Below, in pieces: positions 28,750 to 36,535 of a stretch of 64,000 bases of DNA. How positions within the stretch are numbered: position 1 is the stretch's first letter; the number at the start of each line of letters is the position of its first letter. This DNA comes from JAISDD01 sp031553935 (lineage in GTDB: Bacteria; Bacillota; Syntrophomonadia; Syntrophomonadales; Syntrophomonadaceae), in NCBI GenBank assembly GCA_031553935.1, contig JAVBKS010000030.1:20933-84932 (forward strand), read 5' to 3'. The position numbers were made by a program, and so were the translations under genes. The notes under the pieces are model-generated. The model worked only from the letters and a program-made list of their open reading frames with translations, ran no database searches and was not told the origin of the DNA.

Positions 28750-29241
28750 ATGGATAAATTTCACTTTAGTAGTTTATTTACCGATAAACTTCCTCGCGGA
28801 GGTTTCTTAACCGTTGCCCAGGAGGGCAAGCTCAATACTATGACTATTGCTTGGGGCTCGATCGGTTTCATTTGGCAGAAGGCTATAGTTATTGCCCTGG
28901 TCCGCCCCTCGCGCTACACTTTTGATATGCTCAGTGATGCAGATAACTTTTCACTTAGTTTCCCTTATGATAACAGCATGAGAAAAGAGCTTGCCGCAGT
29001 CGGAAGTAAAAGCGGACGCGACCTCAATAAATTTGAAGAGTTTAACTTGAAAACCAAGCCCAGCCACAGCATTTCAAGCCCGGTTATTGAAGGCTGCGAA
29101 TTGTATTATGAATGCAGAGTACTTGTGAAGCAAGCTCTTGAGCAGGAAAATTTTCCCGAAGAAATTCAAGCTACATTTTACCCGCAAGGCGATTACCATG
29201 TTCTATTTTTCGGCGAAATAATTACTTCATATAAAGCGTAA
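28750..29241 (+). CDS. Flavin reductase-like FMN-binding protein
   Basis: The 163-residue protein has the split-barrel flavin reductase domain. It contains NTMTIAWGSIGFIWQKAIVIALVRPSRYTFDML in family sense, with R-P-S-R-Y-T as the FMN-phosphate contact, followed by FSLSFP and a GRDLNKFEEF loop. Such small proteins reduce or bind flavin and often serve partner oxygenases or act in oxidative stress. GGAGG lies 9 bases before the ATG. It has no operon partner here, so its partner is unknown. Confidence 0.85.
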   Translation: MDKFHFSSLFTDKLPRGGFLTVAQEGKLNTMTIAWGSIGFIWQKAIVIALVRPSRYTFDMLSDADNFSLSFPYDNSMRKELAAVGSKSGRDLNKFEEFNLKTKPSHSISSPVIEGCELYYECRVLVKQALEQENFPEEIQATFYPQGDYHVLFFGEIITSYKA

Positions 29242-29374
29242 ATAAGCCTAGCAATCATTGACGTCATCATTATCGCCAACTATAATTTAATATATTTGAT
29301 TTGATTGTGGGGTTTAGGCCATAAACACTCTCCCCGATGAAGCCAAAGGGATTGTTTTCGCAGTATTTTCCTAT

Positions 29375-30253
29375 TTGCTTTGGGGCATTCTGCCATTATA
29401 CTGGAAATTGCTTGAGCAAGTGCCTGCGTATGAAATACTTTCGCACCGAATTTTTTGGTGTTTGATTTTCGTGATAATTCTAATCTATTCCAAGGGTCAG
29501 TGGGATCTGACGATAAATGAAATAAAGAATATTATTAAGAATTACCGGCGAGTATTCGGGGTGATACTCGCTGCGTTATTCATTAATAGCAATTGGTTTT
29601 TATATATCTGGGCAGTAAATAATAATCATTTAGTAGATGCCAGCCTCGGTTTTTATATCAACCCTTTAATTAGCGTCCTTTTAGGTATGATCTTTCTTAA
29701 GGAGCGGTTTAATGCCACTCAGTATACTGCTTTTTTGATTGCCCTATCCGGCGTGCTTTTCCTAATATTTAAACTTGGACATATTCCCTACATTTCATTG
29801 ATACTGGCAACTTCGTTCGCCTTTTATTCATTACTAAAGAAAACCTATCCGACAAGTCCACTGACCAGTATAGGTCTTGACACCCTAATTGCCTCATTTT
29901 TATCGATTGTAGTTATTATTTATTTTCAAAAAACTGGGATCGGTCATTTCGGCTGGCAATTTCCCATCAACTCATTGTTACTCATTGGTGCAGGGGTAGT
30001 TACTGCCATACCGCTTCTGCTTTTCGTTATGGCTGCCAAACATATGACACTTTCACTCCTAGGTTTCATACAATACATAAGCCCAACAATGACCCTATTA
30101 ATTGGTATATTCATTTATCATGAAAGTTTTACCATTAATCATTTTATCGCTTTTCTACTAATTTGGCTGGGTTTACTACTTTTCTCTTGGGCCCAAGCGA
30201 AAGCTTATGCATCGCTTGAAACCCGACTTCACCCCAAAAAAATTGAAAATTAG
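29375..30253 (+). CDS. rarD: EamA-family transporter RarD
   Basis: This is a ten-helix drug/metabolite transporter. The sequences LLWGILPLYWKLLEQVPAYEILSHRIFW, in family sense, and NSNWFLYIWAVNNNHLVDASLGFYINPL, also shortened here, are RarD hallmarks. The listed start is a TTG that would cut into helix 1. The homologous frame extends upstream through DEAKGIVFAVFSYL to an in-frame TAG at 29315-29317, with no ATG, GTG or TTG in that stretch. Either an unusual start such as ATA at 29321 is used or the 5' end is damaged. Substrate unknown. Confidence 0.85.
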   Translation: MLWGILPLYWKLLEQVPAYEILSHRIFWCLIFVIILIYSKGQWDLTINEIKNIIKNYRRVFGVILAALFINSNWFLYIWAVNNNHLVDASLGFYINPLISVLLGMIFLKERFNATQYTAFLIALSGVLFLIFKLGHIPYISLILATSFAFYSLLKKTYPTSPLTSIGLDTLIASFLSIVVIIYFQKTGIGHFGWQFPINSLLLIGAGVVTAIPLLLFVMAAKHMTLSLLGFIQYISPTMTLLIGIFIYHESFTINHFIAFLLIWLGLLLFSWAQAKAYASLETRLHPKKIEN

Positions 30254-30405
30254 TACCATGTCATAGTACATTAAGTAATTGGATTTTGTGCGACTCGGGT
30301 TAAGCAGCAGCTTTCTTGCCCACTTATTTTGGCATTTGCTTGTTCGTTATTCAATATTTTACTGCCTATTTTTATCATTTATTTGGTTAATCTTGGAGGC
30401 AATAG

Positions 30406-30498
30406 ATGCAATTAAGCGAGGCAATCTGAAAGGTATATGAGCTGTCACTACCAAAGCACAACCGCGACAAGCGCTATTCCAGCTTTTATAACATATAA
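30406..30498 (+). other. Short reading frame with good ribosome site and an in-frame TGA
   Basis: ATG at 30406 follows GGAGG by 6 bases and opens MQLSEAI, then TGA, then 22 more codons (KVYELSLPKHNRDKRYSSFYNI) to TAA. It may be the start of a lost gene. No SECIS is evident and the peptide is too short for a selenoprotein call. The rest of 30254-30505 holds nothing I recognise. Confidence 0.2.
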
Positions 30499-30505
30499 TA
30501 CATTT

Positions 30506-30781
30506 CTATTTCAGCGGGAGATTCGTCTGTACAGATTTCCCTTTAACTTTCCCCTTTAAAATGTCCAAATACTGGTCGGCAGCAAGGGCCTCTCTCGTGA
30601 AACTGTTATTCTTCCACCATGTCCATAATGAAGCTCCAATCGTTAAGCACAAGCTAATTATTTGTTTTAACTGCTCATCTCCAATTAGCAAGAACGACAT
30701 GCCAAATATGGTTAGGCTCTGATTAACCAAGGCCAGGACCAAAACCAAAGTCCTTATTAAAGTAGCATTTTTTATCTGCAC
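30506..30781 (-). CDS. SPP1-type phage holin
   Basis: This 91-residue membrane protein matches the Holin_SPP1 family. It has an N-terminal helix LIRTLVLVLALVNQSLTIFG, then DDEQ-like GDEQLKQIIS, a second helix, and the conserved WTWWKNNSFTREALAADQYLD in family sense. Holins permeabilise the membrane to release an endolysin. No endolysin or other phage genes flank it, so it is a phage remnant or a domesticated host gene. The start is GTG at 30781 with AAGGGAG upstream. Confidence 0.82.
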   Translation of the reverse strand: MQIKNATLIRTLVLVLALVNQSLTIFGMSFLLIGDEQLKQIISLCLTIGASLWTWWKNNSFTREALAADQYLDILKGKVKGKSVQTNLPLK

Positions 30782-30966
30782 TTACAACACTCCCTTCAGC
30801 TCTGCAACGACGCGCAAATTACGGATGTTCGTCTCTTTAATATTGATAATTATGTGCCCTTCAAAATTTCTATTGAGGATGGCTAGAGCTCATTTATTTC
30901 TCATATAAACATATTCAAAACATGGTTTTCATATTATTAAAAAAATTATCGCTGAGGTATTATTTC

Positions 30967-31968
30967 ATGAATATACTGGTTGCTGGTGGTGCAGGTTACA
31001 TCGGCTCTCACACCTGTGCAGCATTGCTTAACGCTGGCCAAACAGTCATTGTTGTCGATAACCTTTTAAGGAGCAGGAAAGAAAACATCCATGGAATTGA
31101 ACAGCTTTCAGGACAAGGAATTATTTTTTATCAGGTAGACGCAACCGATCAGGAAGCTCTTAATAGCATATTTGAACGTCATCGAATAGATGCGGTTATT
31201 CATTTAGCCGGCTTTAAAACCGTAGTTGAGTCTATTCGAAGACCGCTATATTACTATTATAACAATTTGCTGACTACCATCACCCTAAGCCAAGCCTGCC
31301 TAAAATACGGGGTCAACAAGTTTATTTTCTCTTCTTCAGCATCTGTTTATGGACAAAACCCAGTTCCTTTTACTGAGAACATGGCCATCTGCAGAGCAAA
31401 TAATCCCTATGGAGAAAGCAAAATCATGAGTGAGAAAATCCTTATCGATATTGCTCGCAACAAGCCGAGTTTTTCATTAATCATATTTCGATACTTTAAT
31501 CCTATCGGCGCTCATGAAAGCGGCTTAATTGGAGATAATACTTCTCTTCCTGAAAATAGTCTTATTGGCAATGTAATCAAGATCGCTTTGACGAAAAACT
31601 CCAAACTGATTATCTACGGAAATGATTATCCTAGTCACGACGGAACTGCAGTTCGAGACTTCGTTCATGTTTGCGATCTTGCGGAAGCGCATGCTATGGC
31701 TTTGCTTAAGATGCCAAAATTAACAGGCATTAATATATATAACCTAGGAACCGGGAAAGGAATCTCAATTCTGCAGTTAGTTGCTGCTTTTGAAGATGCA
31801 AATGATATTATTATACCCTATGAATTCCGTTCCCGCCGTCCAGGCGATTTAGATATTTGCTATGCTGATCCTAGCAAAGCCCGATTTGAACTAAATTGGC
31901 AGGCAAAGCGAGGTTTGCATGATATGGTTAGAGACTCCTGGGTAGTTGCAAAGAAACAAAATTGCTGA
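30967..31968 (+). CDS. galE: UDP-glucose 4-epimerase
   Basis: This short-chain dehydrogenase interconverts UDP-glucose and UDP-galactose. Its 333 residues show the NAD loop GGAGYIGSHT (residues 6-15), SSSASVYG with the catalytic serine, and YGESK with the catalytic Tyr-Lys pair. RDFVHVCDLAEAHAMAL and RRPGDLDICYADP complete the GalE pattern. The ATG at 30967 is chosen with GAGGT upstream; an ATG at 30922 adds an unrelated tail. It is a single gene, probably feeding cell-wall or exopolysaccharide synthesis. Confidence 0.94.
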   Translation: MNILVAGGAGYIGSHTCAALLNAGQTVIVVDNLLRSRKENIHGIEQLSGQGIIFYQVDATDQEALNSIFERHRIDAVIHLAGFKTVVESIRRPLYYYYNNLLTTITLSQACLKYGVNKFIFSSSASVYGQNPVPFTENMAICRANNPYGESKIMSEKILIDIARNKPSFSLIIFRYFNPIGAHESGLIGDNTSLPENSLIGNVIKIALTKNSKLIIYGNDYPSHDGTAVRDFVHVCDLAEAHAMALLKMPKLTGINIYNLGTGKGISILQLVAAFEDANDIIIPYEFRSRRPGDLDICYADPSKARFELNWQAKRGLHDMVRDSWVVAKKQNC

Positions 31969-32006
31969 ATAAAGCGAAACCAAAAAGGCTGAAATTTTCA
32001 GAACAA

Positions 32007-32765
32007 TCAATTATGAATAAAACCGTTTTCAAAAAATATTACTCCATAATCAGATATAGAACAATCATATAATCTGAAATTATTATCAGCAGATACCTGG
32101 CTTTTTTGCAGTTGTGGCAATTCTCTCTCTGCAAGTCCTAGTGATAGTATTCGACTAAAGGCAATTTTGTTTTCGATTTCTCCATAGGGTATGAATCCTC
32201 TTGGAAAAAACTCGTAGCCAGGAGGGTAATCTTCGCTAGTGTAATTTTGTTCATCGTCAAATCTTAGTTTATCGTACAATTTGTTCAATAGCTGAATATC
32301 AGAGAGTATTAGTCTGTCAAGCACTGAATTTAACTCACAAAATATCGTCCAATCAATTTCTTCATTGACGAAGGAAATATAAAAGTTAGCAAGTATTTGC
32401 GCCTTCTCCAATTCCAAAAACCTATCCAGCATTATATAGATTAATTCCATTTCCTTATTTAGCTTTGTTTCATCAGATAATATTGTCTCCCTATGTTTCA
32501 CAAACTTAGGCTCACTATGTAGGTTTCTATCATTAATACATTTTAAAAACATGATGATTTTTTTTGCTAAATATCTGTCACTTATGTTTATACCAAAATC
32601 GGCAATTGCAAGTAACGAGTTAATTATAGGAATTTCTCTTAGCATTTCACTTTCGATAATCGTTTCTAAACTTAAGTCAGTGATATTATCCAGAGGTGAT
32701 TTTAAAGGTCCAAATATACTGATTCCTAAACTCCGATATAAATCACTAGGCTTATTTTCGCACAT
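32007..32765 (-). CDS. Uncharacterised protein encoded with an XRE repressor
   Basis: I do not recognise this 252-residue, mostly helical protein. It has no signal peptide; residues SLLAIADFGINISDRYLAKKIIMFLKC, shortened from a longer mildly hydrophobic stretch, could lie at a membrane. The ATG at 32765 has GGGAG at 6-7 bases; an in-frame ATG at 32807 is less well placed. It sits 48 bases after the XRE gene on the same strand and should be co-transcribed with it from the 33181 promoter. The pairing resembles repressor-plus-immunity units of phages and integrative elements, but no function can be assigned. Confidence 0.7.
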   Translation of the reverse strand: MCENKPSDLYRSLGISIFGPLKSPLDNITDLSLETIIESEMLREIPIINSLLAIADFGINISDRYLAKKIIMFLKCINDRNLHSEPKFVKHRETILSDETKLNKEMELIYIMLDRFLELEKAQILANFYISFVNEEIDWTIFCELNSVLDRLILSDIQLLNKLYDKLRFDDEQNYTSEDYPPGYEFFPRGFIPYGEIENKIAFSRILSLGLAERELPQLQKSQVSADNNFRLYDCSISDYGVIFFENGFIHN

Positions 32766-32813
32766 ATAAATCTCCCACTTTCTTAGTAATCTTGAATAAG
32801 TTTTCATGCCCTA

Positions 32814-33161
32814 TTACTGGTTCTTCTGAATACGGGATTTAAAAGACTTGATAACATCAATAATGTAGAGCTGTTCATCTTCTGAAAGAGTTTTAGTGAC
32901 TTCGTAGAGTTCTGCTAAAACCTTTGTACTTTGGTATACATCAGAACTTTTTTGCATTTCCCCAGCGCCTTCAACTAGCCATTCTTTATTAATACAAAGG
33001 TGTTGGCAAATAGTGTTAATCACTATGGTTTGAGGTTCAGTTTTATTTTTTTCCAGGTTAAAAATAACCCCGCGAGATACACCAATTAGATCTGCGAGAG
33101 AATCTTGAGTATAACCTTTGCTTTTTCTTGCGAATCTAAGACGATCGCCCAAAGTATCCAT
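32814..33161 (-). CDS. XRE family transcriptional regulator
   Basis: The 115-residue protein has a Cro/cI helix-turn-helix at about residues 5-60: LRFARKSKGYTQDSLADLIGVSRGVIFNLEKNKTEPQ in family sense. INKEWLVEGAGEM follows, seen in many phage-type repressors, then a short helical tail. It is divergent from a 58-codon ORF at 33317, with face-to-face promoters between them. That is the layout of a lysogeny or element control switch. Confidence 0.88.
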   Translation of the reverse strand: MDTLGDRLRFARKSKGYTQDSLADLIGVSRGVIFNLEKNKTEPQTIVINTICQHLCINKEWLVEGAGEMQKSSDVYQSTKVLAELYEVTKTLSEDEQLYIIDVIKSFKSRIQKNQ

Positions 33162-33180
33162 AAAAAATCACCTCAAAAAA

Positions 33181-33209
33181 ATTATAAGACATAAAAATTT
33201 CATCGTCAA
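33181..33209 (-). promoter_or_regulatory. Promoter of the XRE gene
   Basis: On the minus strand TTGACG (33209-33204), 17 bases, then TATAAT (33186-33181), 20 bases before the XRE ATG. This is a near-consensus sigma-A promoter. Confidence 0.75.
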
Positions 33210-33252
33210 TGCGGAATTGCCTTGAGAAAGAAATGGACTAAAAAATTATGCA

Positions 33253-33281
33253 TTTACAATGAAATGTTTGAGTGATACAAT
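33253..33281 (+). promoter_or_regulatory. Divergent promoter of the small ORF
   Basis: TTTACA (33253-33258), 17 bases, then TACAAT (33276-33281), 36 bases before the ATG at 33317. It faces away from the XRE promoter; operators probably lie in the 43 bases between the two -35 boxes. Confidence 0.6.
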
Positions 33282-33316
33282 TCATCCATAAAGCAAACTG
33301 GTGGTGGTGCTATGTC

Positions 33317-33493
33317 ATGTCAAAACAAATGAATAATATATCTATTGTAGATGAAATTATTGAAAATGCTAGTGAATTACCGCTTGAGTGCCAAGAGTGG
33401 TTACTGGCAATTGCCAAGGGAATGGTATTTGCAAAAAACTGTTTAGAAAAGCAAAGTATAGAGAAAAAAGAAGAACAAAAGGGGGCCAGCTAA
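33317..33493 (+). CDS. Small uncharacterised protein divergent from the XRE repressor
   Basis: This 58-residue acidic helical peptide begins MSKQMNNISIVDEIIENA and contains ELPLECQEWLLAIAKGM. It has no known domain. The ATG at 33317 follows a GGTGGTGGTG stretch. Its divergent position and promoter suggest a target of the XRE repressor, such as an anti-repressor or excisionase-like factor; this is an inference. Confidence 0.55.
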   Translation: MSKQMNNISIVDEIIENASELPLECQEWLLAIAKGMVFAKNCLEKQSIEKKEEQKGAS

Positions 33494-33749
33494 TTGAGAT
33501 AAAAACCTTAAGGGTAGAAAGTAATTCTTAGGTTTATTTCAATTGCTGAACAATTCTTGCAGAAGTGGTGCTTTGTGTATGCCAAATAAACGCAGATAAA
33601 TAAATCAGAAGTAATGTCTCAGCTACCAAAAAGTGAAGGCCCTTTTGGAGCTATAACTATTTTATACAAGCATCGAAATTTCGAGCGTGAACTAGAATAG
33701 AAGTCAGGCCATTACTTCAGCTATTTTTAGTTAGAGTTTGTCTCAAACT
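33494..33749. other. Gene-free region between the XRE module and sigK
   Basis: These 256 AT-rich bases hold no ORF of note. At its right end lies the sigK terminator hairpin. Confidence 0.4.
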
Positions 33750-33753
33750 CTAA
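33731..33753 (-). terminator. Hairpin at the end of sigK
   Basis: TTAGAGTTTG and CAAACTCTAA form a perfect 10-bp stem with a 3-base loop, overlapping the sigK stop codon. On the minus strand it is followed by an AT-rich tail without a clean T run. Confidence 0.55.
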
Positions 33754-34442
33754 ACTCCAATCTCCTTAATTAGCTTTGAGAGGGCTCTTTTTTCTATTCG
33801 GGAAACATAAGAACGCGAAATACCTAAGTTTTTTGCTATTTCTCTTTGGGTTTCTTTGATCCCATTATAAAGTCCATAGCGCATTTCGATGACTTGTCTT
33901 TCTCTCTTTGACAAGATATTCAAGTTGCCCTTTATTTTTTCTTCCTGCATCTTTGCATCTACCTGGTCAACGATCTCGTTATCAACAGTTAAAACGTCAA
34001 TAAGAGTAATTTCATTGCCTTCCCGGTCAAATCCAATCGGATCATACATAAAAACCTCTTGCCGATTTTTCTTAATATTGCGAAGATGCATCAACACTTC
34101 ATTTTCGATGCAGCGCGCAGCATAGGTAGCTAAACGGACTCCCTTTTCGTTCTTATATGTTTTTATGGCCTTGATAAGTCCAATGGTTCCGATCGAAATC
34201 AGATCATCTCCATCTTCTCCAGTACTCTCATATTTTTTGACTACATGCGCAACCAAGCGGAGATTATGTTCAACCAGCTTATTGCGCGCATCGATACAAC
34301 CTTCTTCTAGTTTTCGCAGATACAACTGTTCGCTTTCTTCATCCAGAGGCTGTGGGAAAATTTGATTATTGAGATAACCAAATAAAAACCAAGTTCCTTT
34401 TATCAATGCGGCAACTGCTAATAGACATGCTAACCAAGTCAT
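33750..34442 (-). CDS. sigK: Late mother-cell sporulation sigma factor K
   Basis: SigK directs late mother-cell genes, including coat and exosporium genes. This 230-residue protein has a hydrophobic N-terminal pro-sequence (LACLLAVAALIKGTWFLFGYL), which in the family is cleaved by SpoIVFB. Region 2 (NLRLVAHVVKKYESTGEDGDDLISIGTIGLIKAI in family sense) and region 4 (LSKRERQVIEMRYGL, then EIAKNLGISRSYVSRIEKRA) follow. The gene is intact, with no skin element. It is direct evidence that the organism forms endospores. Confidence 0.93.
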   Translation of the reverse strand: MTWLACLLAVAALIKGTWFLFGYLNNQIFPQPLDEESEQLYLRKLEEGCIDARNKLVEHNLRLVAHVVKKYESTGEDGDDLISIGTIGLIKAIKTYKNEKGVRLATYAARCIENEVLMHLRNIKKNRQEVFMYDPIGFDREGNEITLIDVLTVDNEIVDQVDAKMQEEKIKGNLNILSKRERQVIEMRYGLYNGIKETQREIAKNLGISRSYVSRIEKRALSKLIKEIGV

Positions 34443-34639
34443 TCTGCCACCTCCTCAATTTAAATGCTTTATACTATATGCGAAGATATGACATTATGTG
34501 ACTTGAGTATGGATTTTTTTGATTGCACAATTTCTTATGCGATTGCCATTAATCTGAATAAACAATTACCAGTTTGTGCACAAAATTAGACTAATTTACA
34601 TAAAATTGTATATATAAAATGACAAGAAAGGAAAGTATA

Positions 34640-35533
34640 ATGTACCCTATGTTTTGCATTATACAAGGTGATAATATGAAGTGCTGCTCATGCCGCAAAC
34701 ATTTCAATTCAAGAAACCCTTGCATAACCAGGTGCAATAATCATCCATACAATTATATGCTGCCTTGCAAGATTTTTTGCCCAGCTGGTGTCACTGGACC
34801 GGTAGGTCCGACCGGTCCGGCAGGAAAAACTGGAAATACTGGTGTAACGGGTCCACAAGGTTTAGCAGGAGCACCTGGTCCTATCGGGGTTATTGGAGCT
34901 ACCGGAGCTACCGGTGCAACTGGGCCTATTGGAGCTACTGGAGCTGTCGGAGCTACTGGTGCTACTGGTCCGACAGGATTACAAGGCATTCCTGGCCCCC
35001 TAATGATCCCTGAACCTACCCAACTCGATAGGACGAAGATAATGACTGTCAATGATCAGGGCCAATATATCCTCGCCCAAAGAGATAATCTTCTAACCGC
35101 GAAATTTGCAAAGCTGTCAAACCAAAGCATCATTTTGGGACCAAAAAACCGCTCAGTTCCAATATTATGGGAAAATATCGGTTTTGACACCAATAGTTTA
35201 GCTGGTCTTGCTGATCCCGAGAGGCCGACTCTTATAGGCAGGAAAGCAATCGTAAAGTTTATCATGCAAATTGCAGTTACTGTTACAAGTGGAGCAATTC
35301 ACGACTCGTTATATTTGGAACTGTTCGCCAATTCGAAGAGAATAGGCCGCGATGCTCATGCTATCATATTGAATCGAGTAAGAATATTTCATCTTTTCGC
35401 GACCGAAATTAATCTCGATGAGAATATTTCCCTTCATGCTGTACTAAGATATCCAACCGGCTTATCCGAGATAAAAGCCATTATTTTTCCCGTAGATTCA
35501 TTTTTGGCAGTAGAATTTTTCCCTATACTATAA
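34640..35533 (+). CDS. Collagen-like repeat protein, probable spore-surface filament
   Basis: The protein of about 297 residues has a short cysteine-rich head (CCSCRKHFNSRNPCITRCNN), then about 28 Gly-X-Y triplets rich in GAT and GPT (34795-35005), then a globular C-terminal domain of about 170 residues. This plan matches BclA-type exosporium filament proteins of spore formers, whose C-terminus forms a trimeric jelly roll. The ATG at 34640 has an AGGA site at about 7 bases; an ATG at 34676 with GGTGAT is an alternative. A CATAAAAT box upstream resembles sigma-E/K -10 sequences. It is divergent from sigK, which fits a spore role but does not prove it. Confidence 0.8.
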   Translation: MYPMFCIIQGDNMKCCSCRKHFNSRNPCITRCNNHPYNYMLPCKIFCPAGVTGPVGPTGPAGKTGNTGVTGPQGLAGAPGPIGVIGATGATGATGPIGATGAVGATGATGPTGLQGIPGPLMIPEPTQLDRTKIMTVNDQGQYILAQRDNLLTAKFAKLSNQSIILGPKNRSVPILWENIGFDTNSLAGLADPERPTLIGRKAIVKFIMQIAVTVTSGAIHDSLYLELFANSKRIGRDAHAIILNRVRIFHLFATEINLDENISLHAVLRYPTGLSEIKAIIFPVDSFLAVEFFPIL

Positions 35534-35730
35534 TGTATAGTTCGTTACGAAACGTTGCTTTTGGGAAGACCTTGATATTTCCCAAATCTAATTCCAATAG
35601 TTTTTTCCAAACAGTTTACAATATCTCCTTAGTTGCCGATATAATAGACATATGAAATGCATTTGAGGACAATTTGTGAAAGGAGGCTATTTTTTTACAA
35701 TTACCTGATAATTAGGAGGATTTCAAGACT

Positions 35731-36420
35731 ATGAAAAAAGTAGTACTACCCCTATTGGCCTTAGTTTTAGCAGGGTCATTATTATTGGCCGGGTGTGGAA
35801 AGCAAGCCAATGCTCCAGCTCCAAATAATGATACTAATAGTAAAGTCGAGCAGAACAATCAATCAACCGAAAATCTTGGGCCGAAATTTTCTAAAACTGT
35901 AACTGACCTGATGAAAAACGGCAAATATTTCATGCGCTTTCAAGCTGAAATAAATGCTGGAGATCATAAGATGATCAATGATATCACCATGGCTCAGGAA
36001 AACGAGAGTACAATTGTAATTACTGAAGGCGCCATGCTTGGTCATGAAATAAAAACCAAGATCCTGATGAAGAATGGCACCACTTACTTAATTTCTGATG
36101 AGAATAAAACTTACTCAGAATTCAAAGCCCCTCCAACTGATACCAATGTGTCGGGAAAGTATCCGGATAACTATAAGAACTTGGTATTTTTAGGTTCAGG
36201 CACGGGCTCAATAAATGGAAAAAGCCTTCCTTACGAGGAGTATGAGCTTGACAAAGACACCAAGGCAACTGCCAAGTACTATTTCGATGGAGAAAAATTC
36301 TATGCCTTAACAGTTACTTCTCAAGATGGCTCAGTAATGACTATGATTATTCAAGAGTTCTCAGATACAATCCCAGCTGATTTGTTAGAAGTTCCAAGTG
36401 GATATACAAAATTAGGTTAA
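35731..36420 (+). CDS. Secreted lipoprotein of unknown function
   Basis: The 229-residue protein has a type II signal peptide with lipobox LLAGC (Cys at residue 22) and a low-complexity Asn/Gln linker. A beta-rich domain follows that resembles LolA/outer-membrane-lipoprotein-sorting-like folds found in Firmicute lipoproteins (FMRFQAEI, then MKNGTTYLIS, then YYFDGEKFYAL). It should sit on the outer face of the membrane. It has an AGGAGG site, is monocistronic and ends in a large hairpin. Confidence 0.8.
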   Translation: MKKVVLPLLALVLAGSLLLAGCGKQANAPAPNNDTNSKVEQNNQSTENLGPKFSKTVTDLMKNGKYFMRFQAEINAGDHKMINDITMAQENESTIVITEGAMLGHEIKTKILMKNGTTYLISDENKTYSEFKAPPTDTNVSGKYPDNYKNLVFLGSGTGSINGKSLPYEEYELDKDTKATAKYYFDGEKFYALTVTSQDGSVMTMIIQEFSDTIPADLLEVPSGYTKLG

Positions 36421-36453
36421 GCTACCGTTTAGTTTTGCAACCCAGAAAATTTG

Positions 36454-36509
36454 GGCGGCAGTAGGTTTACCCAAGCCAAAATGAAAATTTGGGATACCGC
36501 ACTGCCGCC
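36454..36509. terminator. Long bidirectional terminator hairpin
   Basis: GGCGGCAGT pairs with ACTGCCGCC, and an inner arm (GGTTTACCCAA with TTGGGATACC) extends the stem. TTTATT follows on the plus strand. It separates the lipoprotein gene from convergent clpB. Confidence 0.65.
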
Positions 36510-36535
36510 TTTATTCTTCTGGCTTCAGCTGCCAA

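Noticed and set aside
34753..35052. Pro/Val/Ala-rich minus-strand frame over the collagen-like gene
   Set aside because: It is the antisense shadow of Gly-X-Y repeats; GPVAP repeats come from the GGT/GCT codons of the real gene.
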